Below the pieces are notes generated by a model. That model saw only the letters and a program-made list of their open reading frames with translations. It did not search any database and was not told the origin of the DNA. A DNA stretch of 64,000 nucleotides. It comes from CANKHA01 sp034668825. Its GTDB lineage: Bacteria > Pseudomonadota > Alphaproteobacteria > Rhizobiales > Xanthobacteraceae. The stretch lies in NCBI GenBank assembly GCA_034668825.1, contig JAXDOR010000246.1, positions 1 through 64,000 of the forward strand, read 5' to 3'. Below are positions 10,219-18,128 of this stretch, in pieces (position 1 is the first letter of the stretch; each line of letters opens with the position of its first letter). Made by a program: the position numbers and the translations under genes.

Positions 10219-11244
10219 CTAAAGTACCGGCGTCGGACCGCCACGGTGATAGCTCCCTTGCCCAGGGCCTCCGCCGGCGGCGGCAAGTTGCGCGGAGGCA
10301 GCCTGAAGTAGCTCCGCATCGAGCGGGCCCTTCGCCGCATATTCAATATCGGAGACAAGGTGCGCGTCGTTGGTCGTGCCAATCAAGGCGACCTCAACAT
10401 TGTCGTTGGCAAGGACGAAGCGGATCATGAATTCGATCCGCGACATTCCGGCCAGCAAGTCATCGAGGCCAGCGCGTTGCCAAAGCTGTTGCACCTGCCC
10501 CTCGGCGGTTCCGATCGGCCGGGTGATCCAATCCTTGGCAGGCGCGCCGCGCCCGGTGACGCCTCGGGCCACGACGGCCTTACCGCTGCGCCGCAGCGAG
10601 GCTATGGCGTCTTCATTGGTTCGTTGCAGCGCGGAATACGGCACCTGCACGACGCTGAAATAATCCACGTCGACGAATTCCGCCAGCAACGGCATCCGCG
10701 TGGAAATGCCGAGGTGGCGCACCTTTCCCTGCCGTTGCAGTTCGAGGAGAGCATCGATAACGCCGCCGTCTTCGAGTTCTTTCCGGGTGGGATTGCCATG
10801 CACCTGGACCACATCGAGATGGTCGGTTCGAAGCCGGCGCAGGCTCTGCTCGACTCCGGCCTTCACGTTCTCGCCGGTGTAGATGTGTTTCTCGCCGCCA
10901 TCCGCGGCGCCTTCGACACCAACCTGGCAGGCGCACTTCGTCGCCAGGACGACATCGGCGCGACGATGCTCGAGAGCCGTGCCGATAAGCCGCTCGCTCA
11001 GCCCGTAATCGATTGAGGTGTCGATGTAGTTGATCCCGAGATCGACCACGCGGTTGATGAATCTGATGGCGTCGCGCTCATCGATCGCGCGCGCCCGCGG
11101 CGGGCCGGCCAGTTCCATGGCTCCATAGCCGAGACGGCTGACGACCAGGCCGGTCTTCCCCATGCGCCTTGCCCCACCGGCCAGCGGGTTGCCGCTCAGC
11201 TTGTCCACGCTTTTCTTCCTTCGTACGCGCTGGTTAGCACGCAA
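10219..11244 (-). CDS. Aldo/keto reductase
   Basis: This 341-residue TIM-barrel oxidoreductase has a recognisable AKR tetrad: Asp and Tyr in 'NYIDTSIDYG', Lys in 'LATKC' and His in 'VVQVHGN'. The opening 'MGKTGLVVSRLGYG' is the family's usual N-terminal strand, and a late 'VALIGTTNDAHLVSD' matches the NADPH-binding end. The selected start adds a basic 27-residue lead; starting at the internal Met at 11162 is possible but would cut very close to the fold. The family reduces aldehydes and ketones with NADPH; the substrate is unknown. It is divergent from the DUF3311/symporter pair. Confidence 0.85.
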   Translation of the reverse strand: MRANQRVRRKKSVDKLSGNPLAGGARRMGKTGLVVSRLGYGAMELAGPPRARAIDERDAIRFINRVVDLGINYIDTSIDYGLSERLIGTALEHRRADVVLATKCACQVGVEGAADGGEKHIYTGENVKAGVEQSLRRLRTDHLDVVQVHGNPTRKELEDGGVIDALLELQRQGKVRHLGISTRMPLLAEFVDVDYFSVVQVPYSALQRTNEDAIASLRRSGKAVVARGVTGRGAPAKDWITRPIGTAEGQVQQLWQRAGLDDLLAGMSRIEFMIRFVLANDNVEVALIGTTNDAHLVSDIEYAAKGPLDAELLQAASAQLAAAGGGPGQGSYHRGGPTPVL

Positions 11245-11386
11245 CTCTGTTCCCGCGTGCCAACGTTACGCAACGAGGAGGTACGCAGCAATGACAAGTA
11301 ACCGGGATCTTAGTTTGATGAATCAACGTGGCAGATTTGGAACTCTGCCGTCCCGCCCGGCTTAAAATGGCAAAGGGAGTCGGTCG

Positions 11387-11578
11387 ATGCCCAAGGTGCG
11401 ATACCTGTATTGGCTTCTGCTGCTTCCGTATATCGGGCTGCTGTGGGTGCCCTTCTACAATTTCCGCGATCCGGTGCTGTTCGGCTTTCCTTTCTTCTAT
11501 TGGTATCAACTGCTTTGGGTGCCGGTCACCGCGTTTTTGACGTGGATCGTCTACCGGGCTTATCCGCATGAAGACTGA
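11387..11578 (+). CDS. DUF3311 small membrane protein, symporter partner
   Basis: A 63-residue, very hydrophobic protein with two predicted membrane segments (residues about 7-24 and 33-56) and aromatic-rich connections ('WVPFYNFRDP', 'PFFYWYQLLWVP'). Size, sequence and position match DUF3311 proteins, which are regularly encoded just before sodium:solute symporters. It overlaps the symporter start by 11 nt, so the two are translationally coupled. A role as small accessory subunit is inferred from this constant pairing. Confidence 0.85.
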   Translation: MPKVRYLYWLLLLPYIGLLWVPFYNFRDPVLFGFPFFYWYQLLWVPVTAFLTWIVYRAYPHED

Positions 11579-13043
11579 CGTGGACCAGACCGCGCTCGCG
11601 GTCTTTTTGCTTTTCTTCGCCCTAGTTACGGTCATGGGCTTCATTGCCGCGCGCTGGCGCCGTCCGACGACGCTGGCGCATCTCGATGAATGGGGACTCG
11701 GGGGACGTCAGTTCGGGACCTGGATCACATGGTTTCTGGTCGGCGGCGACTTCTATACGGCCTACACGGTAATTGCCGTCCCCGCCCTGGTCTATTCAGT
11801 CGGCGCCTACGGTTTCTTCGCCCTGCCCTACACGATCGTTGTCTATCCGTTTGTCTTTGCCGTGATGCCGAAGCTTTGGCAGGTTGCCAAGGACAATGGG
11901 TACGTGACGGCGGCGGACGTGGTGCACGGCCGCTACCAATCGCGTCCGCTCGAACTCGCGGTGGCGGTCACCGGCGTCATCGCCACCATGCCTTACATCG
12001 CGCTTCAGTTGATCGGCATGGCTGCCGCGATTAAGGCGCTGGGTCTCGCCGGAGAACTTCCGCTGATCGCCGCTTTCATCGTGCTCGCGCTCTACACGTA
12101 TTCGTCGGGCCTGCGGGCGCCGGCGCTCATCGCCTTCGTCAAGGACGCGATGATCTACATCGTGGTGATCGCCGCCATCGCGCTTATTCCAGGCAAGCTC
12201 GGTGGCTACGCCGAAGTGTTCAACGCGGCGGACCAGGCGTTCAAGGCCAAGGGTTCCGGCGGTATTCTGCTGGCGCCCAGCCAATACGCCGCCTTTGCGA
12301 CGCTGGCGCTCGGTTCCGCGCTCGCCGCCTTTATGTATCCGCATACGCTCACCGGAATTTTCGCTAGCCGCAGCGGCAACACCATCCGCAAGAACGCCGT
12401 CCTGCTGCCCGCCTATACCTTGATGCTCGGTCTGCTGGCGCTGCTGGGCTATATGGGCCACGCGGCGCATTTAAAGCTTGAAAGCAACAACGACGTCGTG
12501 CCCGCCCTTTTCCAGACGCTGTTCCCCGGCTGGTTCGCCGGCTTCGCCTTTGCCGCGATCGTAATCGCCGCGCTGGTTCCCGCGGCGGTCATGAGCATCG
12601 GGGCGGCCAACCTTTTCACACGCAATTTCTGGAAGGCTTATGTCAACCCGCAGATCACCGAGGCTGGTGAGGCGGCAGTGGCGAAAATCACCTCGCTCAT
12701 CGTCAAGATAGGCGCGTTGTTTGTGATCCTTTATCTGCCGACGCAGTTCGCTCTCGATCTCCAGTTGCTCGGCGGGCTTTGGATTTTACAGACGCTTCCG
12801 GCGCTGATCTTCGGCCTCTTCACCGGCTGGTTCACAGCGCCGGCGCTGCTGTCGGGCTGGGCCGTCGGCATGCTGGGCGGCACTTATCTCGCCTGGACGG
12901 ACGGCTTGAAGCCGCTGCACGCGCTGACCCTCGGAGGCACGACGTTCACGGTCTATGTGGGCATGATCGCGCTGACCGCGAATATCGCGGTCGCTATCGT
13001 CGCGAATCTCCTGGCGGCGTCGAGGGCGCGAAGAGGAGCGTAG
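11568..13043 (+). CDS. Sodium:solute symporter family transporter
   Basis: A 491-residue inner-membrane protein with about 13 hydrophobic helices. The N-terminal 'WGLGGRQFGTWITWFLVGG' and 'YTAYTVIAVP' stretches are typical of the SSS family, which uses the LeuT fold to couple Na+ import to uptake of a carboxylate, sugar or amino acid. Together with the overlapping DUF3311 gene it forms a two-gene unit. The substrate is not evident from sequence or context. Its stop codon lies a few bases from the 3' end of a convergent tRNA gene. Confidence 0.9.
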   Translation: MKTDVDQTALAVFLLFFALVTVMGFIAARWRRPTTLAHLDEWGLGGRQFGTWITWFLVGGDFYTAYTVIAVPALVYSVGAYGFFALPYTIVVYPFVFAVMPKLWQVAKDNGYVTAADVVHGRYQSRPLELAVAVTGVIATMPYIALQLIGMAAAIKALGLAGELPLIAAFIVLALYTYSSGLRAPALIAFVKDAMIYIVVIAAIALIPGKLGGYAEVFNAADQAFKAKGSGGILLAPSQYAAFATLALGSALAAFMYPHTLTGIFASRSGNTIRKNAVLLPAYTLMLGLLALLGYMGHAAHLKLESNNDVVPALFQTLFPGWFAGFAFAAIVIAALVPAAVMSIGAANLFTRNFWKAYVNPQITEAGEAAVAKITSLIVKIGALFVILYLPTQFALDLQLLGGLWILQTLPALIFGLFTGWFTAPALLSGWAVGMLGGTYLAWTDGLKPLHALTLGGTTFTVYVGMIALTANIAVAIVANLLAASRARRGA

Positions 13044-13046
13044 GCT

Positions 13047-13135
13047 GGCGGAGAGGGAGGGATTCGAACCCCCGATAGGCTTGCACCTATGCCGCATTTC
13101 GAGTGCGGTGCGTTCAACCACTCTGCCACCTCTCC
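13047..13135 (-). tRNA. tRNA-Ser (anticodon CGA)
   Basis: On the minus strand the sequence folds as a class II tRNA. The acceptor strand GGAGAGG pairs with CCTCTCC. The anticodon stem CCGCA/TGCGG encloses the loop CTCGAAA, giving anticodon CGA, which reads UCG. A long variable arm (CATAGGTGCAAGCCTATC) is as expected for serine, and the T-loop is GTTCGAATC. The terminal CCA is encoded. Confidence 0.95.
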
Positions 13136-13214
13136 AGCGAGCGCTTTCTAACCAAGCAGGGATGGACAAACAAGGGCGCTGCCGGCGCCGATACCGGCAT
13201 ATAGCCCGCTTTTC

Positions 13215-13243
13215 TTGACAGTTCAGGCCTTCGCCGCCATAAG
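13215..13243 (+). promoter_or_regulatory. Candidate sigma70-type promoter for rplU-rpmA
   Basis: A perfect TTGACA (13215-13220) is followed after 17 bases by CATAAG (4 of 6 matches to TATAAT). It lies about 140 bases before rplU and just ahead of the two leader hairpins. Sequence match only. Confidence 0.5.
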
Positions 13244-13253
13244 CATGCCTATG

Positions 13254-13300
13254 GCGCGGGCCTAAGGGTCCGCGCGCTTTGTTACGGCCCTTTGGGCCGT
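13254..13300 (+). promoter_or_regulatory. Two-hairpin leader of rplU
   Basis: Hairpin A has a 9-bp stem (GCGCGGGCC with GGTCCGCGC, one G:U) around a TAAG loop. Nine bases later hairpin B has a 7-bp stem (ACGGCCC with GGGCCGT), a TTT loop, and ends in GCAAAA. Both are in the presumed 5' leader. Ribosomal protein operons, including those for L21 in other phyla, often carry autoregulatory leaders; this one is proposed from structure alone. Confidence 0.4.
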
Positions 13301-13380
13301 GCAAAACACTCAAAAACCCGACTGAAAGAAGCCGGTCCGGGACACTCCCAGCACCGGGATCGAACACGAGGACAAGAACG

Positions 13381-13938
13381 ATGTTCGCAGTCATTAAAGC
13401 CGGCGGCAAACAATACCGCGTTGCTGCCGAGGACGTGATCAGGATCGACCGCATCGACGGCGAGCCGGGCAGCGTTGTCGAGTTCGGCGAAGTGCTGATG
13501 CTCGGCGGCGACAATGTTCAGGTCGGCGCGCCCACCGTTTCCGGTGCCACCGTCGCTGGCGAGGTGCTGCAGCACACGCGTGGCGACAAGGTCATCGCTT
13601 TCAAGAAGCGCCGCCGCAAAAATTCGCGACGCAAGCGCGGCTATCGCCACGACTTCAGCATGATCCGGATCACCGAAATCCTGACGGACGGCCAGAAGCC
13701 AAGCAAGACACCGAAGCCGCGACCGGAACGCAAGCCGAAGCCGGTCGTCGCGGATACAGCGGTCGAGGGCGCGGATACCGACGCTACGCCGAAGGCGGCT
13801 AAGAGCGGTACCAAGGACAAGGCCGGAAAGAGTAAGGCTGCGAAAGGCAAGGCCGCGGCGAAGAAGCCAGCCAAAGCTGCGTCCGCTAAAAAGGCCGACA
13901 AGCCAAAGCCCGGCGGCACAAAAGGCAAAAAGAAGTGA
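13381..13938 (+). CDS. rplU: 50S ribosomal protein L21 with long Lys/Ala-rich tail
   Basis: Residues 1-102 are a canonical L21 (starts 'MFAVIKAGGKQYRVAAED', contains 'KKRRRKNSRRKRGYR' and 'IRITEI') that binds 23S rRNA domain I in the large subunit. Residues about 105-185 are a low-complexity Lys/Ala/Pro tail (repeated 'KAAKGKAAAKK'-like runs). The core family is near 103 residues; alphaproteobacterial L21 proteins often carry such basic extensions, though this one is long. The start follows a GAGG site and fixes the standard N-terminus. It is followed by rpmA as in most bacteria. Confidence 0.97.
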   Translation: MFAVIKAGGKQYRVAAEDVIRIDRIDGEPGSVVEFGEVLMLGGDNVQVGAPTVSGATVAGEVLQHTRGDKVIAFKKRRRKNSRRKRGYRHDFSMIRITEILTDGQKPSKTPKPRPERKPKPVVADTAVEGADTDATPKAAKSGTKDKAGKSKAAKGKAAAKKPAKAASAKKADKPKPGGTKGKKK

Positions 13939-13991
13939 GATGATTTCGTTCCGAAACGCGTTAGTAATTAGCTCAGTTTAGGAGACCAGCG

Positions 13992-14261
13992 ATGGCTCAC
14001 AAAAAAGCAGGCGGATCCTCACGCAACGGCCGCGACTCCGCGGGCCGGCGTCTTGGATTGAAACAGTTTGGCGGCGAGTCGGTGATCGCGGGCAATATCA
14101 TTGCTCGTCAGCGCGGTACCACGTGGCATGCCGGGCCGAATGTCGGCATGGGCAAGGATCATACGCTGTTCGCGCTGATCGATGGACGCGTCGAGTTTCG
14201 CAAGAAAGCCAAGGGCCGCACCTATGTGGCGGTTATCCCCGCGGCGACAGCAGCCGAGTAA
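13992..14261 (+). CDS. rpmA: 50S ribosomal protein L27
   Basis: An 89-residue protein starting 'MAHKKAGGSSRNGRDS', the invariant L27 N-terminus that reaches into the peptidyl-transferase centre. 'RQRGTTWHAGPNVGMGKDHT' and 'GRVEFRKKAKGR' complete the family signature. It lies 53 bases after rplU, with an AGGAG-like site before the ATG, and shares its promoter. A terminator-like hairpin follows. Confidence 0.98.
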   Translation: MAHKKAGGSSRNGRDSAGRRLGLKQFGGESVIAGNIIARQRGTTWHAGPNVGMGKDHTLFALIDGRVEFRKKAKGRTYVAVIPAATAAE

Positions 14262-14321
14262 AACGGCGGATCGTTAAGAGGTCTGCTGGGGCCAGCGACC
14301 GGCGGAGCCTCTAGGCTCTTT

Positions 14322-14351
14322 GAGGGGAGACGGGACACCGGCTCCCCTTTT
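14322..14351 (+). terminator. Candidate intrinsic terminator after rpmA
   Basis: AGGGGAG (14323-14329) pairs with CTCCCCT (14342-14348), with an inner CGG/CCG pairing and a single A:G mismatch, followed by a short T run (TTTT). Position after rpmA and before the HIT gene fits an rplU-rpmA terminator; the T tract is short. Confidence 0.5.
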
Positions 14352-14415
14352 CGTATTTAAGAGCCGTGCTGAGGCTCGAAAAAAAATAGGCATTAGTGCG
14401 GGGCAAGGAGCGGCC

Positions 14416-14874
14416 ATGACCGACGAGTGTGTCTTTTGTCGAATCGCAAAGCGCGAGTTCACCGCTCATATCGTCTACGAGGACGAGCGCATTCTCGCTT
14501 TTCTCGACCACGGTCCGATCAGACTTGGACATACCCAAATCATTCCCAAGGAGGATTTCCGTTATTTCGACGACGCTCCCGCTGACATCGTGACATCGAT
14601 CGTGCTGGTTGGGCAGAAGCTCGCCGCCGCCATGAAGCAACTCTACTCCGTGCCGCGCGTGGCATTTCTTTTCACCGGCGGAGACATCCCCCACGTCCAC
14701 GCGCATGTCGTTCCCATGCATGAAAAGACAGACATCACGTCTCGCCGCTATATTGTCGAAGAAAATCTGACGTTTCGCGAACTGCCTCCGACGCCTGAAG
14801 CCGATCTTGTCCGCATCTCAGCAGACTTGCGTCGAGCCTTAAGCCATCAATCGCCGGCGAAAAATTCCTCTTGA
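14416..14874 (+). CDS. HIT-family nucleotide hydrolase
   Basis: A 152-residue histidine-triad protein. 'CVFCRIAKREF' at the N-terminus and the triad 'HVHAHVV' near residues 94-100 mark an Hint/HIT-type nucleotide phosphoramidase or hydrolase acting on AMP-linked substrates in the cytosol. The ATG at 14416 gives the normal HIT N-terminus and has a GGAG site; an upstream in-frame start would add 32 residues over the terminator hairpin and is rejected. It is the last gene before the structured repeat. Confidence 0.9.
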   Translation: MTDECVFCRIAKREFTAHIVYEDERILAFLDHGPIRLGHTQIIPKEDFRYFDDAPADIVTSIVLVGQKLAAAMKQLYSVPRVAFLFTGGDIPHVHAHVVPMHEKTDITSRRYIVEENLTFRELPPTPEADLVRISADLRRALSHQSPAKNSS

Positions 14875-14975
14875 CCAAAGCCTACTAGGATTATATTCTC
14901 CATCTACTTTGCTCGGTGCGGACGCTTCATGAGGCGCCCGGACGAGCAAGGCGCGGCGCCTCAATGCGCCGCGAG

Positions 14976-15107
14976 TGGAGCGCCGGGAGGCGCCGTCCCC
15001 CTACGTCACTGGGGGACGGAACGCCTCGCAAGCGTTCCGGCGGGCCGATCGATCGCAAGGCTCGCCAAGGGGGCCTCGCAAGCCCCCTGGCGCCTCCCGG
15101 CGCTCCA
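14976..15107 (+). repeat. Structured five-way-junction repeat, copy 1 (sense strand plus)
   Basis: A 132-nt element with a perfect 19-bp closing stem (14976-14994 with 15089-15107) enclosing four hairpins. Arm I is 14995-15017 (7 bp, loop TACGTCACT). Arm II is 15018-15038 (7 bp, loop CTCGCAA). Arm III is 15039-15066 (8 bp with one G:U, loop GATCGATCGCAA). One unpaired A follows, then arm IV at 15068-15088 (7 bp, loop CTCGCAA). Similarity to copy 2 at 56064-56191 extends outward on both sides, from about 14907 to 15185, ending in a shared 16-mer (CTGCGGAGCGTTGGCT, 15170-15185). It occupies the gap between the HIT gene and gyrB (14875-15466), which holds no gene. Confidence 0.85.
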
Positions 15108-15466
15108 TTCTCTTTTGAGGGAACGGATAAAGGGGAAGCGGACGCACCCGGCGTCCTAAAGAATACGGGCTGCGGAGCGTTGGCTTTTATCGTTGAGGAA
15201 AATTTCGGCGAGGATGAGCGAGCGCTAACTTTTCGCTCGCAAAAAGAGGGGATCACGAAAGCGAGTCGACTCCTCGTGGTGGCGTCGCAACTGACGCCAC
15301 GAATGCTGGTTCCGCGTGAACCCTGCTGGCTCTGTCTCAGCTATTGAAATCACAACTGGAACAACTACTTAAAGGAAGCGACTTTGCCCTATACGGCGGC
15401 GCTTTTTCGTGTCAAACCAACCTTGTTTTCCGCACGAATTTTCCAATTGATTCGAAGGTCCTGTTG

Positions 15467-17899
15467 ATGGCGGAATCTGCCCGACAAAACGTCTCCGATG
15501 CTTCCGACTACGGCGCTGAATCGATCAAGGTCCTCAAGGGCCTCGATGCGGTGCGCAAGCGTCCGGGTATGTATATCGGTGATACCGACGACGGTTCGGG
15601 CCTGCATCACATGGTCTATGAGGCCGTCGACAACGCCATCGATGAGGCGCTCGCCGGCCATGCCACAGCGGTAACGGTGATCCTCAATCCAGACGGTTCC
15701 TGCACCGTGCGCGACGACGGCCGCGGCATTCCCACCGACATCCACAAAGGCGAGGGAATTTCAGCCGCCGAAGTCATCATGACCCAGCTCCATGCCGGCG
15801 GAAAATTCGACCAGAACTCCTACAAGGTTTCCGGCGGCCTGCATGGCGTCGGCGTCTCCGTCGTCAATGCGCTGTCGACTTGGCTCAAGCTCACGATCTG
15901 GCGCGACGGCAAGGAACACTTCATCGAGTTCCACGACGGCGATGCGGTGGCTCCGCTTGCCTTGGTCGGCGAGTCCAAAGGCAAGCGCGGCACCGAAGTG
16001 ACCTTTTTGCCGTCGCCGAAAACCTTCACCATGCTGGAATTCGATTTCGCCACGCTGGAGCACCGGCTGCGCGAACTCGCCTTCCTCAATTCCGGCGTGA
16101 CCATCGTGCTCTCCGACATGCGCCACGCTGTCGAGAAGCGCGAAGAGATGCGCTACGAGGGCGGCGTCGAAGCCTTCGTCAAATATCTCGATCGCAACAA
16201 GACGCCGCTGGTGCCCGCGCCGATCATGGTCAAGACCGAGCGCGACGGCATCGTCGTCGAGGCCGGGCTGTGGTGGAACGACGGCTATCATGAGAGCGTG
16301 CTCTGCTTCACCAACAACATCCCGCAGCGCGACGGCGGCACGCATCTGGCGGGCTTCCGCGGCGCGCTTACCCGCCAAGTCACCGGCTATGCGGAATCCA
16401 GCGGTGGCGCCCGTAAGGAAAAAGTCGCGCTCACCGGCGACGATTGCCGCGAGGGTCTGACTGCGGTGCTTTCGGTGAAAGTGCCCGACCCGAAGTTTTC
16501 CTCGCAGACCAAAGATAAGCTCGTCTCTTCGGAAGTGCGGCCTGTGGTCGAGGGCGTGCTCAATGACGCGCTGAAAGCCTGGTTCGAGGAGCATCCGTCG
16601 GAGGCACGCACCATCGTCGGCAAGGTGGTCGAAGCCGCCGCGGCGCGTGAAGCCGCGCGCAAGGCACGCGAGCTGACACGGCGCAAAGGCGCGCTCGACA
16701 TTGCCTCGCTTCCGGGCAAGCTCGCAGACTGTCAGGAGCGCGATCCCGCCAAGTCCGAACTCTTTATCGTCGAGGGTGATAGCGCCGGCGGCTCTGCCAA
16801 GCAGGGACGTAACCGCGAATTCCAGGCGGTACTGCCGCTACGCGGCAAGATCCTCAACGTTGAGCGTGCGCGTTTCGACAAGATGTTGGGCTCGCAGGAG
16901 ATCGGCACGCTGATCACCGCGCTCGGCACCGGCATCGGGCGCGAGGAGTTCAATCCGGACAAGCTGCGCTATCACAAGATCATCATCATGACGGACGCCG
17001 ACGTCGACGGATCGCATATCCGCACCCTGCTGCTGACTTTCTTTTATCGGCAGATGCGGGAAATCATCGACCGCGGCCACATCTACATCGCGCAGCCGCC
17101 GCTCTATAAAGTGACGCGCGGCAAGTCCGAGCAATACATCAAGGATGAGCGCGCCTTTGAGGATTATCTGATCGGTACCGGCACCGAGGAAGCCGTGCTT
17201 CGGCTGGCCTCCAAGGAGGAGCGCGCCGGTGAGGATTTGAAGAAGCTGGTGGAAGAGGCGCGCGCCATCCGCAACGTCCTCAATGGTCTGCATAGCCGCT
17301 ACAATCGCCAGGTGGTCGAGCAAGCCGCCATCTTAGGTGTGCTCAATTCCCGAATTTTCGGCGATCCCGAGAAAGCAAACGCGGCGGTGCCTTACATCGC
17401 CAAGCGTCTTGATGCGCTCGCCGAGGAAACCGAGCGCGGCTGGGAAGGCCGCTTCGTCGAAGGGGACGGCTTCCATTTCAGCCGCACTGTGCGCGGCGTC
17501 AAGGAAGTTGCGGTCATCGATCAAGCGCTGCTCGGTTCCGCCGACGCGCGCAAGCTCGATGAGTTCGCGCCTTCGCTACAGGCCGTCTATGCGCGCCCGG
17601 GGCTTTTGCGTCGCAAGGGCGAAGAGACACCTATTCACGGTCCCGTTGGCCTGTTCGAAGCGCTCATCGCCGTAGGCCGCAAGGGCATCACCATGCAGCG
17701 TTACAAAGGCCTTGGCGAAATGAATCCAGGCCAGCTTTGGGAAACGACGCTCGACACCAATGCGCGTTCGCTGCTGCAGGTGAAGATCAAGGAAGTCGAC
17801 GAGGCCGACGACATTTTCACCAAACTGATGGGCGAGTTGGTCGAGCCGCGCCGCGAGTTCATCCAGGACAACGCGCTGGCCGCCAGCGTGGATGTGTAG
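15467..17899 (+). CDS. gyrB: DNA gyrase subunit B
   Basis: An 810-residue GyrB: N-terminal GHKL ATPase ('KRPGMYIGDTDDGSGLHHM', 'GGLHGVGVSVVNALS'), transducer domain, then the TOPRIM block with 'EGDSAGGSAKQGR' and 'DADVDGSHIRTLLLTFF', and the C-terminal 'RYKGLGEMNPGQLWETT'. With GyrA it introduces negative supercoils using ATP. The ATG at 15467 starts 'MAESARQNVSD', matching family length; an in-frame start 41 codons earlier gives an unrelated lead and is not used. recF/dnaN, the usual partners elsewhere, are absent here; the upstream neighbour is the structured repeat. Confidence 0.98.
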   Translation: MAESARQNVSDASDYGAESIKVLKGLDAVRKRPGMYIGDTDDGSGLHHMVYEAVDNAIDEALAGHATAVTVILNPDGSCTVRDDGRGIPTDIHKGEGISAAEVIMTQLHAGGKFDQNSYKVSGGLHGVGVSVVNALSTWLKLTIWRDGKEHFIEFHDGDAVAPLALVGESKGKRGTEVTFLPSPKTFTMLEFDFATLEHRLRELAFLNSGVTIVLSDMRHAVEKREEMRYEGGVEAFVKYLDRNKTPLVPAPIMVKTERDGIVVEAGLWWNDGYHESVLCFTNNIPQRDGGTHLAGFRGALTRQVTGYAESSGGARKEKVALTGDDCREGLTAVLSVKVPDPKFSSQTKDKLVSSEVRPVVEGVLNDALKAWFEEHPSEARTIVGKVVEAAAAREAARKARELTRRKGALDIASLPGKLADCQERDPAKSELFIVEGDSAGGSAKQGRNREFQAVLPLRGKILNVERARFDKMLGSQEIGTLITALGTGIGREEFNPDKLRYHKIIIMTDADVDGSHIRTLLLTFFYRQMREIIDRGHIYIAQPPLYKVTRGKSEQYIKDERAFEDYLIGTGTEEAVLRLASKEERAGEDLKKLVEEARAIRNVLNGLHSRYNRQVVEQAAILGVLNSRIFGDPEKANAAVPYIAKRLDALAEETERGWEGRFVEGDGFHFSRTVRGVKEVAVIDQALLGSADARKLDEFAPSLQAVYARPGLLRRKGEETPIHGPVGLFEALIAVGRKGITMQRYKGLGEMNPGQLWETTLDTNARSLLQVKIKEVDEADDIFTKLMGELVEPRREFIQDNALAASVDV

Positions 17900-17914
17900 G
17901 CTGCGAACGCAGGG

Positions 17915-18091
17915 CTAGGACGTCAGCCGCTTTCCTACCACTAGTCCGATCACAACCGCGCCCAAGAACAGCACCATGAAAATCCCGAACAGGATTTTAG
18001 CAATACCGGCGGAAGCGGCTTCAACGTCGGTGAAGCCAAAGATTCCCGCGATGATTGCGATAATCAGAAAAATAACCGCCCATTTCAGCAT
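17915..18091 (-). CDS. DUF1328 (YtjA-type) small membrane protein
   Basis: A 58-residue protein with two hydrophobic helices: 'AVIFLIIAIIAGIFGF' (residues about 4-19) and 'LFGIFMVLFLGAVVIGLVVG' (about 33-52), joined by an Ala/Gly turn. Size and sequence match DUF1328/YtjA, a widespread inner-membrane family of unknown function. The ATG at 18091 is chosen because it gives the canonical 'MLKWAVIFL' start. It is convergent with gyrB, only 15 bases apart. Confidence 0.85.
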   Translation of the reverse strand: MLKWAVIFLIIAIIAGIFGFTDVEAASAGIAKILFGIFMVLFLGAVVIGLVVGKRLTS

Positions 18092-18128
18092 AGCACTCGC
18101 TCCATTACGCACAGCCCTAACGGCAGTC

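Noticed and set aside
14976..15107. tRNA or CRISPR interpretation of the structured repeat
   Set aside because: No acceptor/anticodon/T-loop signature, and no array of direct repeats with spacers.
14929..15159. Short protein reading through repeat copy 1, with a similar reading in copy 2
   Set aside because: The shared peptide 'APGGAVPLRHWG' breaks after the 4-nt indel; conservation follows stems, not codons.
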